NCBI RefSeq assembly: GCF_001640805.2
Contig: NC_066851.1
Span: 3,274,196-3,338,195 of the forward strand
Source of the DNA: Lates calcarifer
Lineage: Eukaryota > Chordata > Actinopteri > Centropomidae
Direction of reading: 5' to 3'
DNA length: 64,000 nucleotides
Part shown: piece after piece, positions 12,442 through 23,455 of the stretch
How positions within the stretch are numbered: the stretch's first letter is position 1
How the letters are laid out: each line of letters starts with the position of its first letter
Translations under genes and position numbers: made by a program
Notes under the pieces: generated by a model
Databases searched by the model: none
What the model saw: the letters and a program-made list of their open reading frames with translations, nothing else
What the model was told of the DNA's origin: nothing

Positions 12442-15400
12442 CTGAGATGATGAAAAACTGTATTGTAACACTGTGTGATTTGGTGTATTATTTACAGTAT
12501 AAAGGACCAAGGGAAAAAAGCTGATGCTTTTTGAAAGATAACAAAACTCTTTACAGACATTTATTTTACAACATTAGCCTAAAAGTACAGCTTAAAAAGA
12601 TTTAGAGTATAAAAACTGAATAATATTCAGAAGATGATAACGACAGTATCTGAATTATTGATATCTACTATGACTCTACAGAGGTGCTATCAAAGCCTAA
12701 GGGGAGCCACTGTTGTTTATGGGGATGAGGATGTATGACATGTCATCCATATCACAACTACATGTCTGTAATGACAAAGTTAAAATATTGGTCTAAATTA
12801 ACCAATTTAGACCAATATTTTAACTAAGATTACCCATCTTCACAGTGGCTATAAATTATGGGAAACGTTTATTTAACATAGTAACTGTACACCTTTACAC
12901 ATTTGTTTGCAAAAAAAAGTCAAATATGCTCATTTCATATCTTGTGGTTATAAAAAAGAATGTGAATGAATCTGGCTTCTGTTATCTCCTTAATCCATGT
13001 GTCAGGGTATGAAGTGACTGAAATGTGCATGATGAGCAAATGTGTCTCTGTCATTATCAATGCTCTTCAATACAGTTCTGTCATTGTTTCTTGGCCATGC
13101 ACTCATATTATATGACAACATTGTGTCTAAAGTGATGGAACCAATTGTTCAAGTTCCCCTTGAAGCTGCAACTATTTTCCAACACTTACATTATAGGCAA
13201 GTCTCACCACTCTGCAGCAATCTTGGTCCTCAGGCAGTTATTTTGGGCTAACAAGATCAGTCCATGCATCTATAGAATCATCAGTTAAATCTGATAAAAA
13301 AGCTATTTAAAAGGTTTGGTGACTTTCCCCCAAAATAAGATTTAAAACACTTTTTGTCACAGGTTATATTCTACTATGAATACTAAGAATGTCTTTTACA
13401 GTTCAATAAAGACTGTCATGAAGCAAAGCTCAGTTTTCTGTCTGATGTTTGCTAGTGTGAAGCTCAGTGTAACAACACGACTGGCTTGATATGTTTCCAG
13501 GTCCAGCTGTTATAAAGCAGATGACTGGCTTTTTGTGGGGAAGGGCAGGTATGTGTCATACAATTGCCATCTTTGGTGTTATGGACTTTTCTATTCAGGA
13601 TTCTTTAAGTGGTTTGTCCTCTACCTTACAATGTCTCTGACTGAAGACTTCACACAGTTCCCAATGGAGACACAAAAGGCTTTTTTCACATGTGTAGTTG
13701 TACACCTGGAAACGCACTTTGATGTCAGGACGTCAGCTCTCTGAAAATCAGACTTGATTTTGAGCGAATGTATGTATGTCTTACCAGTGGTATGTCACGG
13801 GCCTTCTCAATGCGAACTATCTTGACAGTCTCTCCTCCCCATTGGGTCAGTGTTTCTCCTTGGACAGGCAGTGGTTCAGGCTGCATTTCCCTCTCTGCTA
13901 TGCTGTCATGGGCCAGGAGCAAAGACTGCAATGCACACCCACACACACACACAACTATAAGACTGGATCAGCAACAGTCATCACAGTATAGGGCTGCATG
14001 ATTATACAGACATTTTGTTTCATGATTATTCATTGATTTTAGGAACAAAATGTTTTTATTGCACCTTCACACTGAATAAACAGAGCACTGCTTTCACATT
14101 CATGCTGTCTACACTCCTGCTAATTTAAGACTGGTCCTTATTTACAGTTTATTTCCTAGAAGCAAAATATAAATAAAATTGTACCAAACATTTTCACCTA
14201 AAATCATGATTACGATCGATATTCAATCAATTGTGCAACCTTACAACAGGATTCTTTTCTTGACTTGCTTTGAGAGTGTGTGTGTGTGTGTCTCTCTCTA
14301 CCTGGATGTGTGTGTCTGACAGCAGGCTGTGGAGTTCGAGTCCCTCTTTGATCTGACTTGACTGGATGAGATTCCTGACCTGAAAACAGGGCAAAAACAC
14401 AAAACATCATTGGTAGCTATGTAAAATATTAACATAGATATGATTCAGTAAATTATCACTGCAGCACATGCAACTGTTCCTGAACTTAATTAAGTCATTT
14501 TACAATATGAGAGCAATATTATACAAGTGGGAAGACAGAAAAGACCCTTTAAAATGAGGCTGGCAAAGAGATAAGAAGTTGGAATTTAAATTTGTTGAAA
14601 GAAACAAAAGATTTACAGAATGTGGTTAGATTTACTCTGGTTAGAAAAGATACATTTTCTGCCATTTTATAATTCTGTAGTATGATAATGAGCCTGATTA
14701 TACAGAAGATAATCTGTGAAATGTGCCCAAGTTTAAAATGGGTAGGGATTTAAATGTATTTCAATCTGACCTTGACGTAATCCAAAACTTAAATAAAACT
14801 GAACTTGAACTGAAGGTGGTTTGAATTATCTTCCTCACTGTGGCTGTTTTTATTTTTACATTTTTTTTTCCACTTCACTCATAATGACAGAGGAACATGT
14901 TTCTAGGAGTACAGTGTGAACCAAAGCTTTTCTTTTTTGAAGCCAAATGCAGGGCAGGGGGCGGAGATGCCAACACAGAGCAGAAATAATGTGTCGGTCT
15001 TTAATGAGATTCCACTGAAATGAGCCATGAATAGTTCTAACAGCTAGCCAACTCAAGACTGTAGCAGAAAAATAATTACAGCACTGACAGTGTTAGCAAC
15101 CTGGATACTGGCTTCACTTGAACTGGTTATGATCAACCTGGTGTCATCTGGTAGTTCTTATACGTTTTTACTTTGCTCGGTCCAACAGCTTTGGCTCTGT
15201 CTCAAGTAAGGTTTGAGGTGAATCTGACATCGGTATCAACACACTGGTGTTTAAAAATATGATCACAAAATAAAAAAAGTTTGGCTGGCAGGCATGTGTG
15301 TATTTGCTAAAGTGTGTGTCTGTATGTGCACATACTGTAAGCACTAGTGTTTCATCTCTAATTGATCTGGAACAGAGCTGCTCTGTCTCCAACCCCATTA

Positions 15401-18400
15401 TTATACACTCGCTGACCCAGATTGTCATTTTGTACGTGTGTGTGTTTGTGGATGGGGGGGGGTTGCCTTCTGTCAAATGAACATGATGCAACAAGGATCG
15501 TCAAGGAATGAATTAAATTTGAATAATCATGTCTTACCTCCATGGCCAGCTGAAGTGCCTGGTGTGTGTGTGGGTATGGAGGAGAGGGTCGGTGCATGCT
15601 GGTGGCCACAGCATTATGGATCTTCAGCGCTGACTGGAAGTCAGACTTAAGAGGGAAAAAGACAGCAGGATATTCTGTCAGAATGCAAGCAATCGAGTTT
15701 ACACATAAAACATATCAACTTCCTCCTTCACAAAATACTCTGTGAAACCTCTATTCTTCTGTTTCTGCATATCACCAACTGATAGAAAGTGCTTCAGTTT
15801 GTTTAATATTCATTCAAGCTTTTCCTTCTGCTGATTTTAAGCTGCTAGTGTCCATGAAGTTTACCTTGAGCACTGATAACTAACTGAACAAAGAAATGCT
15901 GCCACCTCTCTGTTACTCAAACTGAAATTTCAATAGATTAGAGTGTGGTTAATGAGAATCACTGTTAGAACAACATGTATAACACAGAAATACCACTGTA
16001 TAGCTGCAGGCACACATTTGAGTTTGCAAATGTGACAGCTGAATATCAAGATGCTTTAATTTGTGTTAATTTGTTTCCATTCAAACACCAACACCTTCCT
16101 TTCTTGGTCTGCAAACAACACCATCATATATCACAGACTTCATCTAGTGAGGAGTGGGACACATACAGGCTGGCAATTCAGAATACATCACTGCCTTAAG
16201 AAGCACAAGGGGCAGTGTTGGTGTGGTAGACATGTTGGTGTGGTGGACATGTTACTTTAGGCAACAGTAAGATGGTGAAATATAATGCAGGAAGGCCAAT
16301 TTGAGTCATAGATCCATAACTCTGAAGACAAATTTGAAGAGTTATATTTTACTGCAACAATCACCAGGTAAACAGCATCACTGTTACAAATTAATCTAAG
16401 AGGAGTGCACACTGGTATGTATCTGATTAGCTAATGCTGTGTGTTGCCAAAAGATGTTGTAATGTGGACTGGATTTAAGCCAGAAGTACAGTAATATATA
16501 ATATTCAGACCTGTTTGTTATGCTGCAGCTCAGGTTTTTCCCTCACCAGTCTACACTCAATACCCCATACTGACAAAGGGAAAACATCCATCCATTATCT
16601 ATACTCTGCTTGTCCTTTAAGGGTTGAATTGGGGCTGAAGCCAATTCCAGCTGATATTAGGCAAGAGGTGAGGTACAACCTGGACAGATCACCAGTCCAT
16701 CACAGGGCTGATGGTACGAGAGACAACTTAGAGACTGCTACTCTGAATCCGTACAAGTGAAAAAGAGATAATGCACTCCAATACCACTACAGAGTAATAG
16801 CTTACAGAGAAATATAAGCATTATCAATGCCAGAATTAAAATCCCACTCCTATAACAACCTCCTACACATAGTATACACTATTAATTTTAATTTATTTCT
16901 ATTTTTATTTTTTTTTATTTCTTTTAATTAAATTCTGTTTTCACTTTGTCTGTTTCACATTATGGGGCACTGAGCGTAGGATTTGAAAATGGTTAAAAGG
17001 TGTCATAATTGCATAGTTAGTAATGACTTTCTAAAAGCTTAAAGGACTATGCTACCAAAACAACAGCAACATTACAAGAACAATATTGGTGCTGAATACA
17101 GTGGTGAACTGCAGCTGGAACAGTTTTACAATCAATTATACATTTGTGGTGACACAGATATCCGTTTTGTGTTTTGTTTTTTTGGACTAGTCAGCAATGA
17201 GCATTGAGTGGTGTAAATTCCACCCAGAAAGCTCCTGGACCATCAGAAATCTGGACACCAGGAGCAGGAACAACTCCCAAGAAACCAAAACTAGTGTCCT
17301 CTAAAAGCCTCAGAGCTCCTAAAAGGTTCCTGTGTTCATGGAATAATTCCTGTGCTTTAACAGGGCCATCTGAGGCTCTGTCACCCTGACAAAGGTTACA
17401 ATATACCAGGACAAACACTGAAGATTTGTTAGCTTTGGGCATAAAAATTTAATACAGCCACAGTATTATCTGTAGCTTCAATTCCAAAAACATGTTTAAC
17501 TGTAGTCTAACAACCCTCCTCCCAAAAAAGTTTTCACTCCAGCTGCAGGAATCTTATGAGGCCCCTGTTGTCACAGACGCTCAAGCGCAGACAGCAGAGA
17601 CGACACTGCTCTGTCTTTGTAAATCTCTTTTACCTCGGAGGTCAGAAAGTATTGAAAAATACCACAATTACACATTCACCCAAGGCTCTTTCCATTTAAT
17701 TCCCTTTATATTACCTTGTTTAGTAGTGCAAGTACCAGCTCTATGTCATTCTGACTCTGCTGGTCGGACAGACAGCCCCGGACCTGCTTCAGTGACAGCA
17801 ACAACTCCTCCAACTCTGGAAAAACAGACACATTCACATCAATACATTTTGGCAGACTTACAAATCTTGACTTTTACAAATCAAACACAAGAGTTGAGCC
17901 TGATAAAAAGCTCTAAATCACACTTATTTCAGATGATCAGAGGATGATGGCAGGAGACAGCTTGCTTGTCCTGGTTTCAGATTAATGTGTGTGATGGTGA
18001 GTTTCTCATTTCCTAGTGAGGACTTTAGTTCTACAGTGTGTGTTCCTGTTTGTGTGATTATGTGTGTGTAAACATTGCCACCCCCGACAAAGTTTTAATT
18101 AGGTCACCCTCAAGAGCCTCTCACATCCCTCTCTCCCTCCCTAAGGAATTCCCTCCCTGACAGTAAACAGTCCTTCTTACATTCTTTTCCCTCCCAGCTT
18201 TCACTATCCACCTCTTTATTTTTACCCTTCTCTCCCCACCCCTCTTTTTTCAAGTTTAAATCATCTTTCCAACATCCTTTTCACCTCAATGTCTTAATTC
18301 TGTCCTTTCCTCTCTGAGATCTTTACTAAAATTGCTGTTCTACTGTTAACTGTGTGTGAGTATTTTACCCAGCGGTGCACGTATATGCTGGCTGGCGGGC

Positions 18401-20101
18401 CCCTGCTGCGATATGTATGCGTCTTCCAGGAATGTGGGGTTGTCGATGCCGATGTGGGGATTCTGGGAGAGCTTCCTGAGTCTGAGTGAGGCATTCAGGT
18501 CCAGCTGCCGACCTTCCTCCTCTCTACGACGTCGAAGATCCTCCTAACACCAAAAGTGGATGAATAAATGCATCAGAAACAGGAACACAGTACACTGCAG
18601 TTTAACAGTATTAAAGTATAAAATATGTATATTCGATGTAAGTATTTTAATCACATTTTTTACAGTCACAGTCACACAACACATCCTATATTTAGGCTTT
18701 TTATATTATTGAGGTGTGTTGTCATACATATTTAATTCCATGTTCTATTCACACAGCTGATGACTGCAGAGAGAGAGGGAGATAATGACTTGAATGGTTC
18801 AAATGGACAAACCCTTACTGGTTAAGGGACAATAAGAAAAATGCTAATTTTCTCTCTGACATGGTTTGTATGTGCATTCATTTCCCAGTTAGTGCCCTGC
18901 TCCATCCAGCCTCTCTACTTTAATAAATTATTTATATCATTATCACTAATTCCTTTTCAAATGCTAATTGTTACACTGAATAATCTGCCAATCTATAAAC
19001 AGGACCACGTCTTTATCAAACAACTTACAACCACAAAGAGGTCCAATAACAGAGATAACCTAATATTCCCATGGAAATGACCAGTTCATTTTCTCTCAGT
19101 CAAAAATAAGCTACCTGAGATCTGTTCGTGTTGAGATGAGATAGACTATAAACCTTAACCATATGTTGTTATACAGTATGTTTGTGAGATCAGTATGCAA
19201 AATATGTCACTGTAAACATCTTTAACAGCCAGCTGTAAAAGAAACACGTAGATATTGGAAAGCAGAGCTGAGATTTTAATGATAATTTACACTCCTTAAA
19301 GGATCTTAACAAGCTGTAGAAAGTGAAAGTTGAAGTCAGCGTCTGCTGATTTCACCAGCTATAGCTACAGTTTCTTCTCTGAGTTACTGAAACAACAAAG
19401 AAGAAATATTGGCTGTTGTCTGGTTAACATGCTCCCTGCATGCCAATATCTTTTCATTTTGGTCAAAGATGGTTTGTGGAAGAGCACCTGACACCTGGGA
19501 AATGTAGGATCCAGTGTTTGACCTATACTTGGGACTAAAAGTCCCAGGTTAAAGCAGGTGCAAATTTAAAGAAAGACAGATCCCCTTAGTAAAACATCAT
19601 TACTCTTTCTCTTTGCCATGTTAGTTGTTCATGGAACAAGATGGTCCCCCATACTTAAGATGGGTTTCATTTGAACTATATAAAATTTGGGGCAATTTAA
19701 TCTGTAACAATTCATTGCATTGCATACATTTATGTAAACACTTGAGTAAAAGCAATTTAGACTTAAGTAGAGGACCTGAGTACCTGAGTGGAATGTACTT
19801 AGGTACATTCCACCACTGCTATTTGAACTTGGCTTGTATGCTTTTTCCAGCTTTAATCTGGAGTTAAATAAACAATGGAGTGTGTATGCAAGTGTGTGTG
19901 TGTGAGTGTGTGTGTGTTTGCATGTACCTGGTGCTGTCGTATCCTCTCCAGTTGTGCAGATCGTCGCAGTGGCAGCATGCGACCGCCCAGCTCTCCGGGG
20001 CAGTCGACGGCCATTTCTCGATGCTGCTGTCCTCCCCTCAGCTCTTCATCTCCTCCTCCTCCCTCCCCAGCAACATGGCCGTTTAAATGGGAGGTCGTCA
20101 T
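8571..20101 (-). CDS. pals1: PALS1 / MPP5, Crumbs-complex MAGUK scaffold (16 coding exons, span)
   Basis: Sixteen coding exons on the minus strand join in frame to 667 codons plus TGA (2,004 nt), close to the 675 residues I recall for human PALS1. The protein is a peripheral membrane scaffold that links Crumbs (via PDZ-SH3-GUK) to PATJ (via L27N) and to Par6 (via its N-terminal conserved region), and builds apical polarity and tight junctions. In order I see: conserved N terminus (1-58, with [12 protein letters not shown]), paired L27 region (about 118-235), PDZ (about 245-330), SH3 (340-405, with ALYDYDP-like [13 protein letters not shown]), basic Hook (427-440, KKNKRKRKK) and GUK (about 470-660). 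The GUK P-loop position reads [18 protein letters not shown] domains are known to be binding modules, not kinases. The protein ends SWLR, as in other PALS1 proteins. Every splice junction is GT..AG and phase-consistent. I cannot say which teleost paralogue (mpp5a/nok or mpp5b) this is. Confidence 0.97.
8863..8973 (-). CDS. pals1: pals1 coding exon 15, residues 573-609
   Basis: Encodes [20 protein letters not shown] and on to NKNPK, inside the GUK domain. Phase 0 at both ends; the donor is GTACAC. Confidence 0.97.
9098..9210 (-). CDS. pals1: pals1 coding exon 14, residues 535-572
   Basis: Encodes [20 protein letters not shown] and on to CLHTQ, the GMP-binding-like part of the GUK fold. A (TG)n run at 9,058-9,086 starts only about 10 bases beyond the donor (GTTGGT). 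Confidence 0.97.
10288..10377 (-). CDS. pals1: pals1 coding exon 13, residues 505-535
   Basis: Encodes [20 protein letters not shown] and on to AELAAG, the conserved TTRxxR and GxDYHFVS segments of GUK domains. Confidence 0.97.
10487..10654 (-). CDS. pals1: pals1 coding exon 12, residues 449-505
   Basis: Encodes the Hook-to-GUK transition ([20 protein letters not shown]) and the degenerate P-loop segment [15 protein letters not shown]. The donor is GTAAGA. Confidence 0.97.
10912..10983 (-). CDS. pals1: pals1 coding exon 11 (Hook), residues 425-449
   Basis: Encodes [19 protein letters not shown], the basic Hook segment between SH3 and GUK. This class of motif binds FERM proteins in other MAGUKs; that role here is inferred. 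Confidence 0.97.
11116..11187 (-). CDS. pals1: pals1 coding exon 10, residues 401-425
   Basis: Encodes [20 protein letters not shown] and PEKP, the end of SH3 and the start of the linker. The donor GTCAGT is slightly off consensus, but phase and homology fix it. Confidence 0.95.
11407..11590 (-). CDS. pals1: pals1 coding exon 9 (SH3), residues 340-401
   Basis: Encodes the SH3 domain: [20 protein letters not shown], then [20 protein letters not shown] and QPLAGLVPG. The tandem tryptophans mark the SH3 specificity region. Confidence 0.97.
11814..11891 (-). CDS. pals1: pals1 coding exon 8, residues 314-339
   Basis: Encodes [20 protein letters not shown] and PVKETV, the last PDZ strand and the PDZ-SH3 linker. 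The donor follows GTG (GTGAGT). Confidence 0.97.
12238..12399 (-). CDS. pals1: pals1 coding exon 7 (PDZ), residues 260-313
   Basis: Encodes the PDZ core: [20 protein letters not shown], then [20 protein letters not shown] and VNQVFDIL. In PALS1 this domain binds the ERLI tail of Crumbs. Confidence 0.98.
12407..12436. repeat. (CA)n microsatellite next to a pals1 exon
   Basis: The run starts only 8 bases upstream (in the gene's direction) of the acceptor of the PDZ exon, taking the place of most of the polypyrimidine tract. Confidence 0.9.
12778..12825. repeat. Perfect 22-bp inverted repeat (hairpin)
   Basis: The left arm 12,778-12,799 starts AGTTAAAATATTGG; the right arm 12,804-12,825 is its exact reverse complement, and the loop is AACC. 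It lies in the pals1 intron between the exons at 12,238-12,399 and 13,785-13,925. Confidence 0.95.
13785..13925 (-). CDS. pals1: pals1 coding exon 6, residues 213-259
   Basis: Encodes [20 protein letters not shown] (end of L27C) and [18 protein letters not shown] (start of PDZ, with the carboxylate-loop region). Confidence 0.97.
14302..14379 (-). CDS. pals1: pals1 coding exon 5, residues 187-212
   Basis: Encodes [20 protein letters not shown] and SDTHIQ, part of the second L27 domain. Phase 0 at both ends. Confidence 0.95.
15538..15645 (-). CDS. pals1: pals1 coding exon 4, residues 151-186
   Basis: Encodes [20 protein letters not shown] and on to QLAMEV-type sequence, in the L27 pair. One extra serine at the acceptor compared with the mammalian protein I remember. 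Confidence 0.95.
16503..16870. repeat. Composite repeat block in pals1 intron
   Basis: About 16,503-16,585 resembles the end of a Tc1-like element (CACTCAATACCCCATACTGA). About 16,586-16,730 resembles the 3' part of the SINE-like repeat (CATCCATTATCTATACT, GATCACCAGTCCATCACAGG). About 16,712-16,870 is shared with 25,949-26,110. Confidence 0.6.
17715..17815 (-). CDS. pals1: pals1 coding exon 3 (L27N), residues 117-150
   Basis: Encodes [20 protein letters not shown] then [14 protein letters not shown], the first L27 domain that pairs with PATJ. Confidence 0.95.
18369..18543 (-). CDS. pals1: pals1 coding exon 2, residues 59-117
   Basis: Encodes [20 protein letters not shown], an acidic-basic charged helix, then [15 protein letters not shown], which is conserved in PALS1 (GIDNP). 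The second half is more divergent than the rest of the protein. Confidence 0.95.
19788..19813. repeat. Short perfect inverted repeat
   Basis: The arms GTGGAATGTAC and GTACATTCCAC are separated by TTAG, just downstream of the first pals1 coding exon, in the intron. Confidence 0.85.
19928..20101 (-). CDS. pals1: pals1 coding exon 1, residues 1-58
   Basis: ATG at 20,099-20,101. Starts [10 protein letters not shown], matching vertebrate PALS1, then an acidic stretch with a four-glycine run in place of the longer mammalian acidic stretch, then [20 protein letters not shown], the conserved Par6-binding region. The donor is GTACAT. Confidence 0.97.
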
Positions 20102-20230
20102 CCCTCACACACACCAAAAGTCTAAAGTGTGTATTGGTGTGGATTCCAGGGATGCTTAGGTATGTATATTTATATATCCGGGAGGTCTAGGAGGGTAGCT
20201 CAGTAAACAGGGCAGCCATGATACCTTTAC
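20102..20230 (-). other. pals1: 5' UTR part of pals1 exon 2, with an upstream ORF
   Basis: An acceptor (CTTTCTCCACAG) ends at 20,231, so the exon starts at 20,230. The only upstream ATG (20,217-20,219, followed by G) opens a 10-codon frame, MAALFTELPS, ending in TAG at 20,187-20,189, 85 nt before the main ATG. This is a candidate translational brake. Confidence 0.6.
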
Positions 20231-20710
20231 CTGTGGAGAAAGCAAGTAAATTATGTCATTAATCTGGTTTGACCGGTGCCATTCTGCATCCCAACATTCT
20301 GTGATACTGTAATTATTTACCTGACACCAACAGTCTGTTAAGACTGGTCAAACAAAGGCTGGATGAGTTTTCAGTATACCACATCAAACAGTGGGTTCAT
20401 GTGAAGAAGTGGTCTACAGTGTTACAATCAACACCAACACTTACAGCAAACCAAATAACTGACTTGTGTACTCACTGCATTAATCAACTGCTCACTAACT
20501 GGTTACATTTTCTGACTGGAACACAAACTAAAAGATAATTCCTTTCAACTCTGATCTTATGCTTCTGGCCATCATTTCTAGCAGTTCTGATAAATTTGCA
20601 CTAAAGGTAATAGTTGAAATCAGGGGACTTAGTGATATCACCTCCAGTGAGACAAGGGTGGAAAAAAAAACAAAACAAAACAAAAAAAAAACAGGTCGTC
20701 TGATAATCAG

Positions 20711-20751
20711 ACAAGTGACACTGACGTGAGTCTCATGTCAGTGTCACTTGT
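20711..20751. repeat. 41-bp near-perfect palindrome
   Basis: The left arm ACAAGTGACACTGACGTGAG and the right arm (reverse complement ACAAGTGACACTGACATGAG) differ at one position around a single central T. It lies about 500 bp upstream of pals1 exon 2. Confidence 0.95.
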
Positions 20752-21609
20752 TAATGTCGACTTCAGCTCTAGAGCGGAGACTGTCTGAGCAGGGAATGGA
20801 ACACATTTATAACAAATGATGTGTAGCTAAGTGAAATGCAGTAATTTCACTGACAAAATGAGACTTGAGTTGACTGATGATTCAAATGTGTATGGGGCAG
20901 CCCTATATCGCTTTATTTGGAAGTAAAACTGAAATAAAGGCACCAAAAATTTGCTAATTAACCTTCACTGCGAAGGAAAATGATGTGTGCAGAACTACGG
21001 TAAGCACAGTGAGCCAAAGTTGAACCAAGTGGGTCTAACCTGTAACAGAAGTTTCAAACAGACTGCTTGTATTCATTTTAAAGTTCATCATTATTTTTTT
21101 CTTCTAAATTAATAAGTCTAAACTGGGCATTTGTTTAAAACCTGTCTTGCTATGTGACTGCTTGTGTTCCTTTCCCTATCAGACGTCTTTTTAGGCTTCT
21201 TTTCATTTTGTTCCAAGATCTCCACCATTGCATTTGTACCTACCCTGTTATTACAGAAAGGAATGATGACCATTGGCTAGCAGTACAAAAGCATGACCCA
21301 TGTTTTAATAAAACTGAATTATCCCTTAATGGCTCAAAAAAAAAATCTGATTAGTTTACTGGCTGAGCGAGTGACTAATTGGTTTATAATTGACCAGATG
21401 ACTGCCCTGTCTAATGACAGCTGGTCTCCAGTCTGACCCACCTGTTTTCTAAATGAGCAACTAATTTCGTGGCTGTGTGGGTCACTGGTGACTAACTGAT
21501 GTACTGAGGTCAGGAGAGAATAGCCAGACTCGTTTGAGCTGACAAGCAGGCTACAGTGACTGAGATAACCACTGTTTACAGCTGTGCAGAACAGAAAGAC
21601 ATCTCAGAG

Positions 21610-22045
21610 TGTTTTCTTGGCGCACTTTGGGCCCATTAATCAGTCATTGTTTGAATGCCACAGCCTGAGTATTGTTGTTGACCATGTCAATCACTTTACG
21701 GCCACAATTTAGTCATCTACTTCCAGCATGATAATGTGCCATGTCACAAAGCAAAGGCTGTCTCAAACTGATTTCAGGAAAATGACAATAAGTTCAGTGA
21801 ACTTCAGCAGCCTCCACAGTCACATCATCAGAATAGGGATATGGTAGAGATTGGCAGCTTGAATGTGCAGCTGACAAATCTGCAGAAATGACGTGATGCA
21901 ATAATGTCAACATGGAGCAGAATCTTAAAGAACTGTGTCCAACATCTTGTGGAATCCATGCCATGAAGAACGAGGCTGTTTTTAGAACAAAGGGAAGCTC
22001 TACTCAGTATTAGTATAGTGTTCCTAATAAAATGCTCATTGAATG
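21610..22045 (+). mobile_element. Tc1-like transposase fossil
   Basis: The plus strand carries a decayed transposase 3' half: CACAGCCTGAGTATTGTTGT, then CAGCATGATAATGTGCCATG (the QDNxPCH region with the second catalytic Asp), then TTGTGGAATCCATGCCATGA. It ends near 22,045 at GTGTTCCTAATAAAATGCTC, which looks like the element end. Frameshifts abound, so it is dead. Confidence 0.75.
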
Positions 22046-22245
22046 TATGACTGGCTGGTTTATTTGCTGATTAATTGGTACATTGACGGGCTACAACAGC
22101 ACAACACAAGACACAACATAGTCATTTTCTATGTCTCTCTACTGGTCTCTCTTCGGTAGTTCAGAGACAACAATGTCATGACAGCCCCCCACTCTCCAAA
22201 CATAACCATGACAACAGCTTTGTCAGCTGCCGGGTGGTCCCCCCA

Positions 22246-22246
<1 letters not shown>

Positions 22247-22287
<41 letters not shown>

Positions 22288-22496
22288 TAGATGAACATAG
22301 TACTTTGTAGGGAGGTAGTGGGAGGGAAGAGTTGTTAGATGAGAGAAAATGGAGGGAAAGATGAGAGAGAGCAAACAAGGTAGCAATGAATGGAGAGAGT
22401 AAGAGAGGGGAGGTAAAAATAAATGGGTGAGAGATCGATGGATGCCTTATCTTTGAGTGCCACAAAAAACAGCTATCTCTAACCAGCAGGACTACA

Positions 22497-22576
<80 letters not shown>
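22247..22576. repeat. Two (CA)n microsatellites
   Basis: The first run is at about 22,247-22,284 and the second, with about 40 units, at about 22,497-22,576. Cys-Val-rich translations across them are artefacts. Confidence 0.95.
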
Positions 22577-22577
<1 letters not shown>

Positions 22578-22819
22578 CAGAGGTCCCATGATGCAGCAGT
22601 GAGGAATGCCAGGCAGCCCTGGGAACAAAATTCCATAGATGGGGGAAGGGAGTATATGTGTATATATACGGTTTATGTGTGTGTGAGTGATCACAACATC
22701 CTAGCTACACTTGTATTATCTCATTTCCTTTTAGTCTCGGAATGTTGGGAACAATAGTAAAGTATTATCACTGAGACAAAATAGAAAAAAAAGGACTTTA
22801 AAGTAGTGATGCAGTGTTT

Positions 22820-22990
22820 CCCACAGGTTAAAAATGTTCTTGTGGTGGTGGTGGGTGTGTGACTGATATCCATGCAGAGACTCATGCAGTTCAGTTTATT
22901 TTCTCCAACTACAATTTACAGATGTCCCCTAAATACTTCACATGCAGACTACTGGTAGACACTACAATTCACTGATGTTCCTTCAATGCC
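22820..22990. repeat. Interspersed repeat with CAGTGTTTCCCACAG end
   Basis: Starts CAGTGTTTCCCACAGG, a hAT-like terminal sequence, and is shared in the same orientation with about 57,593-57,800 (both contain GTGGTGGTGGGTGTGTG-like and TACAATTTACA..ATGTCCCCT segments). No second terminal repeat was found. Confidence 0.55.
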
Positions 22991-23394
22991 TGACAGGTGG
23001 CTGTGCACAGAGAATCCTCTAGTCCCCACTATGTTACCGCAGCGCACACAAGTCATACAGCTATGTGGCCAAAAATAAGTTAGTGTGAAAAGAGTGAAAT
23101 AAGGGGTTTTGTTGAAACTGGGTGCTTTTGTTTACCCGTGCTGGTCTTAATCTACCTGCCTAAATAGAGCCTGTATGAGAAATGCTGTGATGCAACATCA
23201 GACTTTTTCTCTATTGACTCTCAGTCCCATACCAGTGGTATCTCTTTAATGATTTAAAAACGCTGTGTGAAACTTATGTTATAGTTGACAGATCAGTGTC
23301 AGTACTGCTCCTGTCAACTGGGGCAGATCATGAGTACTTTAAAGTATTAAAGCGTGTCCCAGCTAGAAGCTGAAGCCCTAGATCAAATAAGATT

Positions 23395-23455
23395 GAACGT
23401 AACAACATAACAAAATGTGAAAAAAGTGAAGGGGTATGAGTATTTAATGAATGCA
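23395..23455. mobile_element. Terminal fragment of a Tc1-like element
   Basis: Contains AACATAACAAAATGTGAAAA then AAGTGAAGGGG, the same end as the fossil at 44.9-45.79k. Confidence 0.6.

Noticed and set aside
13042..13251. 69-codon plus-strand open frame in a pals1 intron
   Set aside because: Antisense to the gene, with no homology and no splice or promoter support.
22223..22694. Cys-Val-rich minus-strand open frames
   Set aside because: Pure translation of (CA)n/(TG)n repeats.
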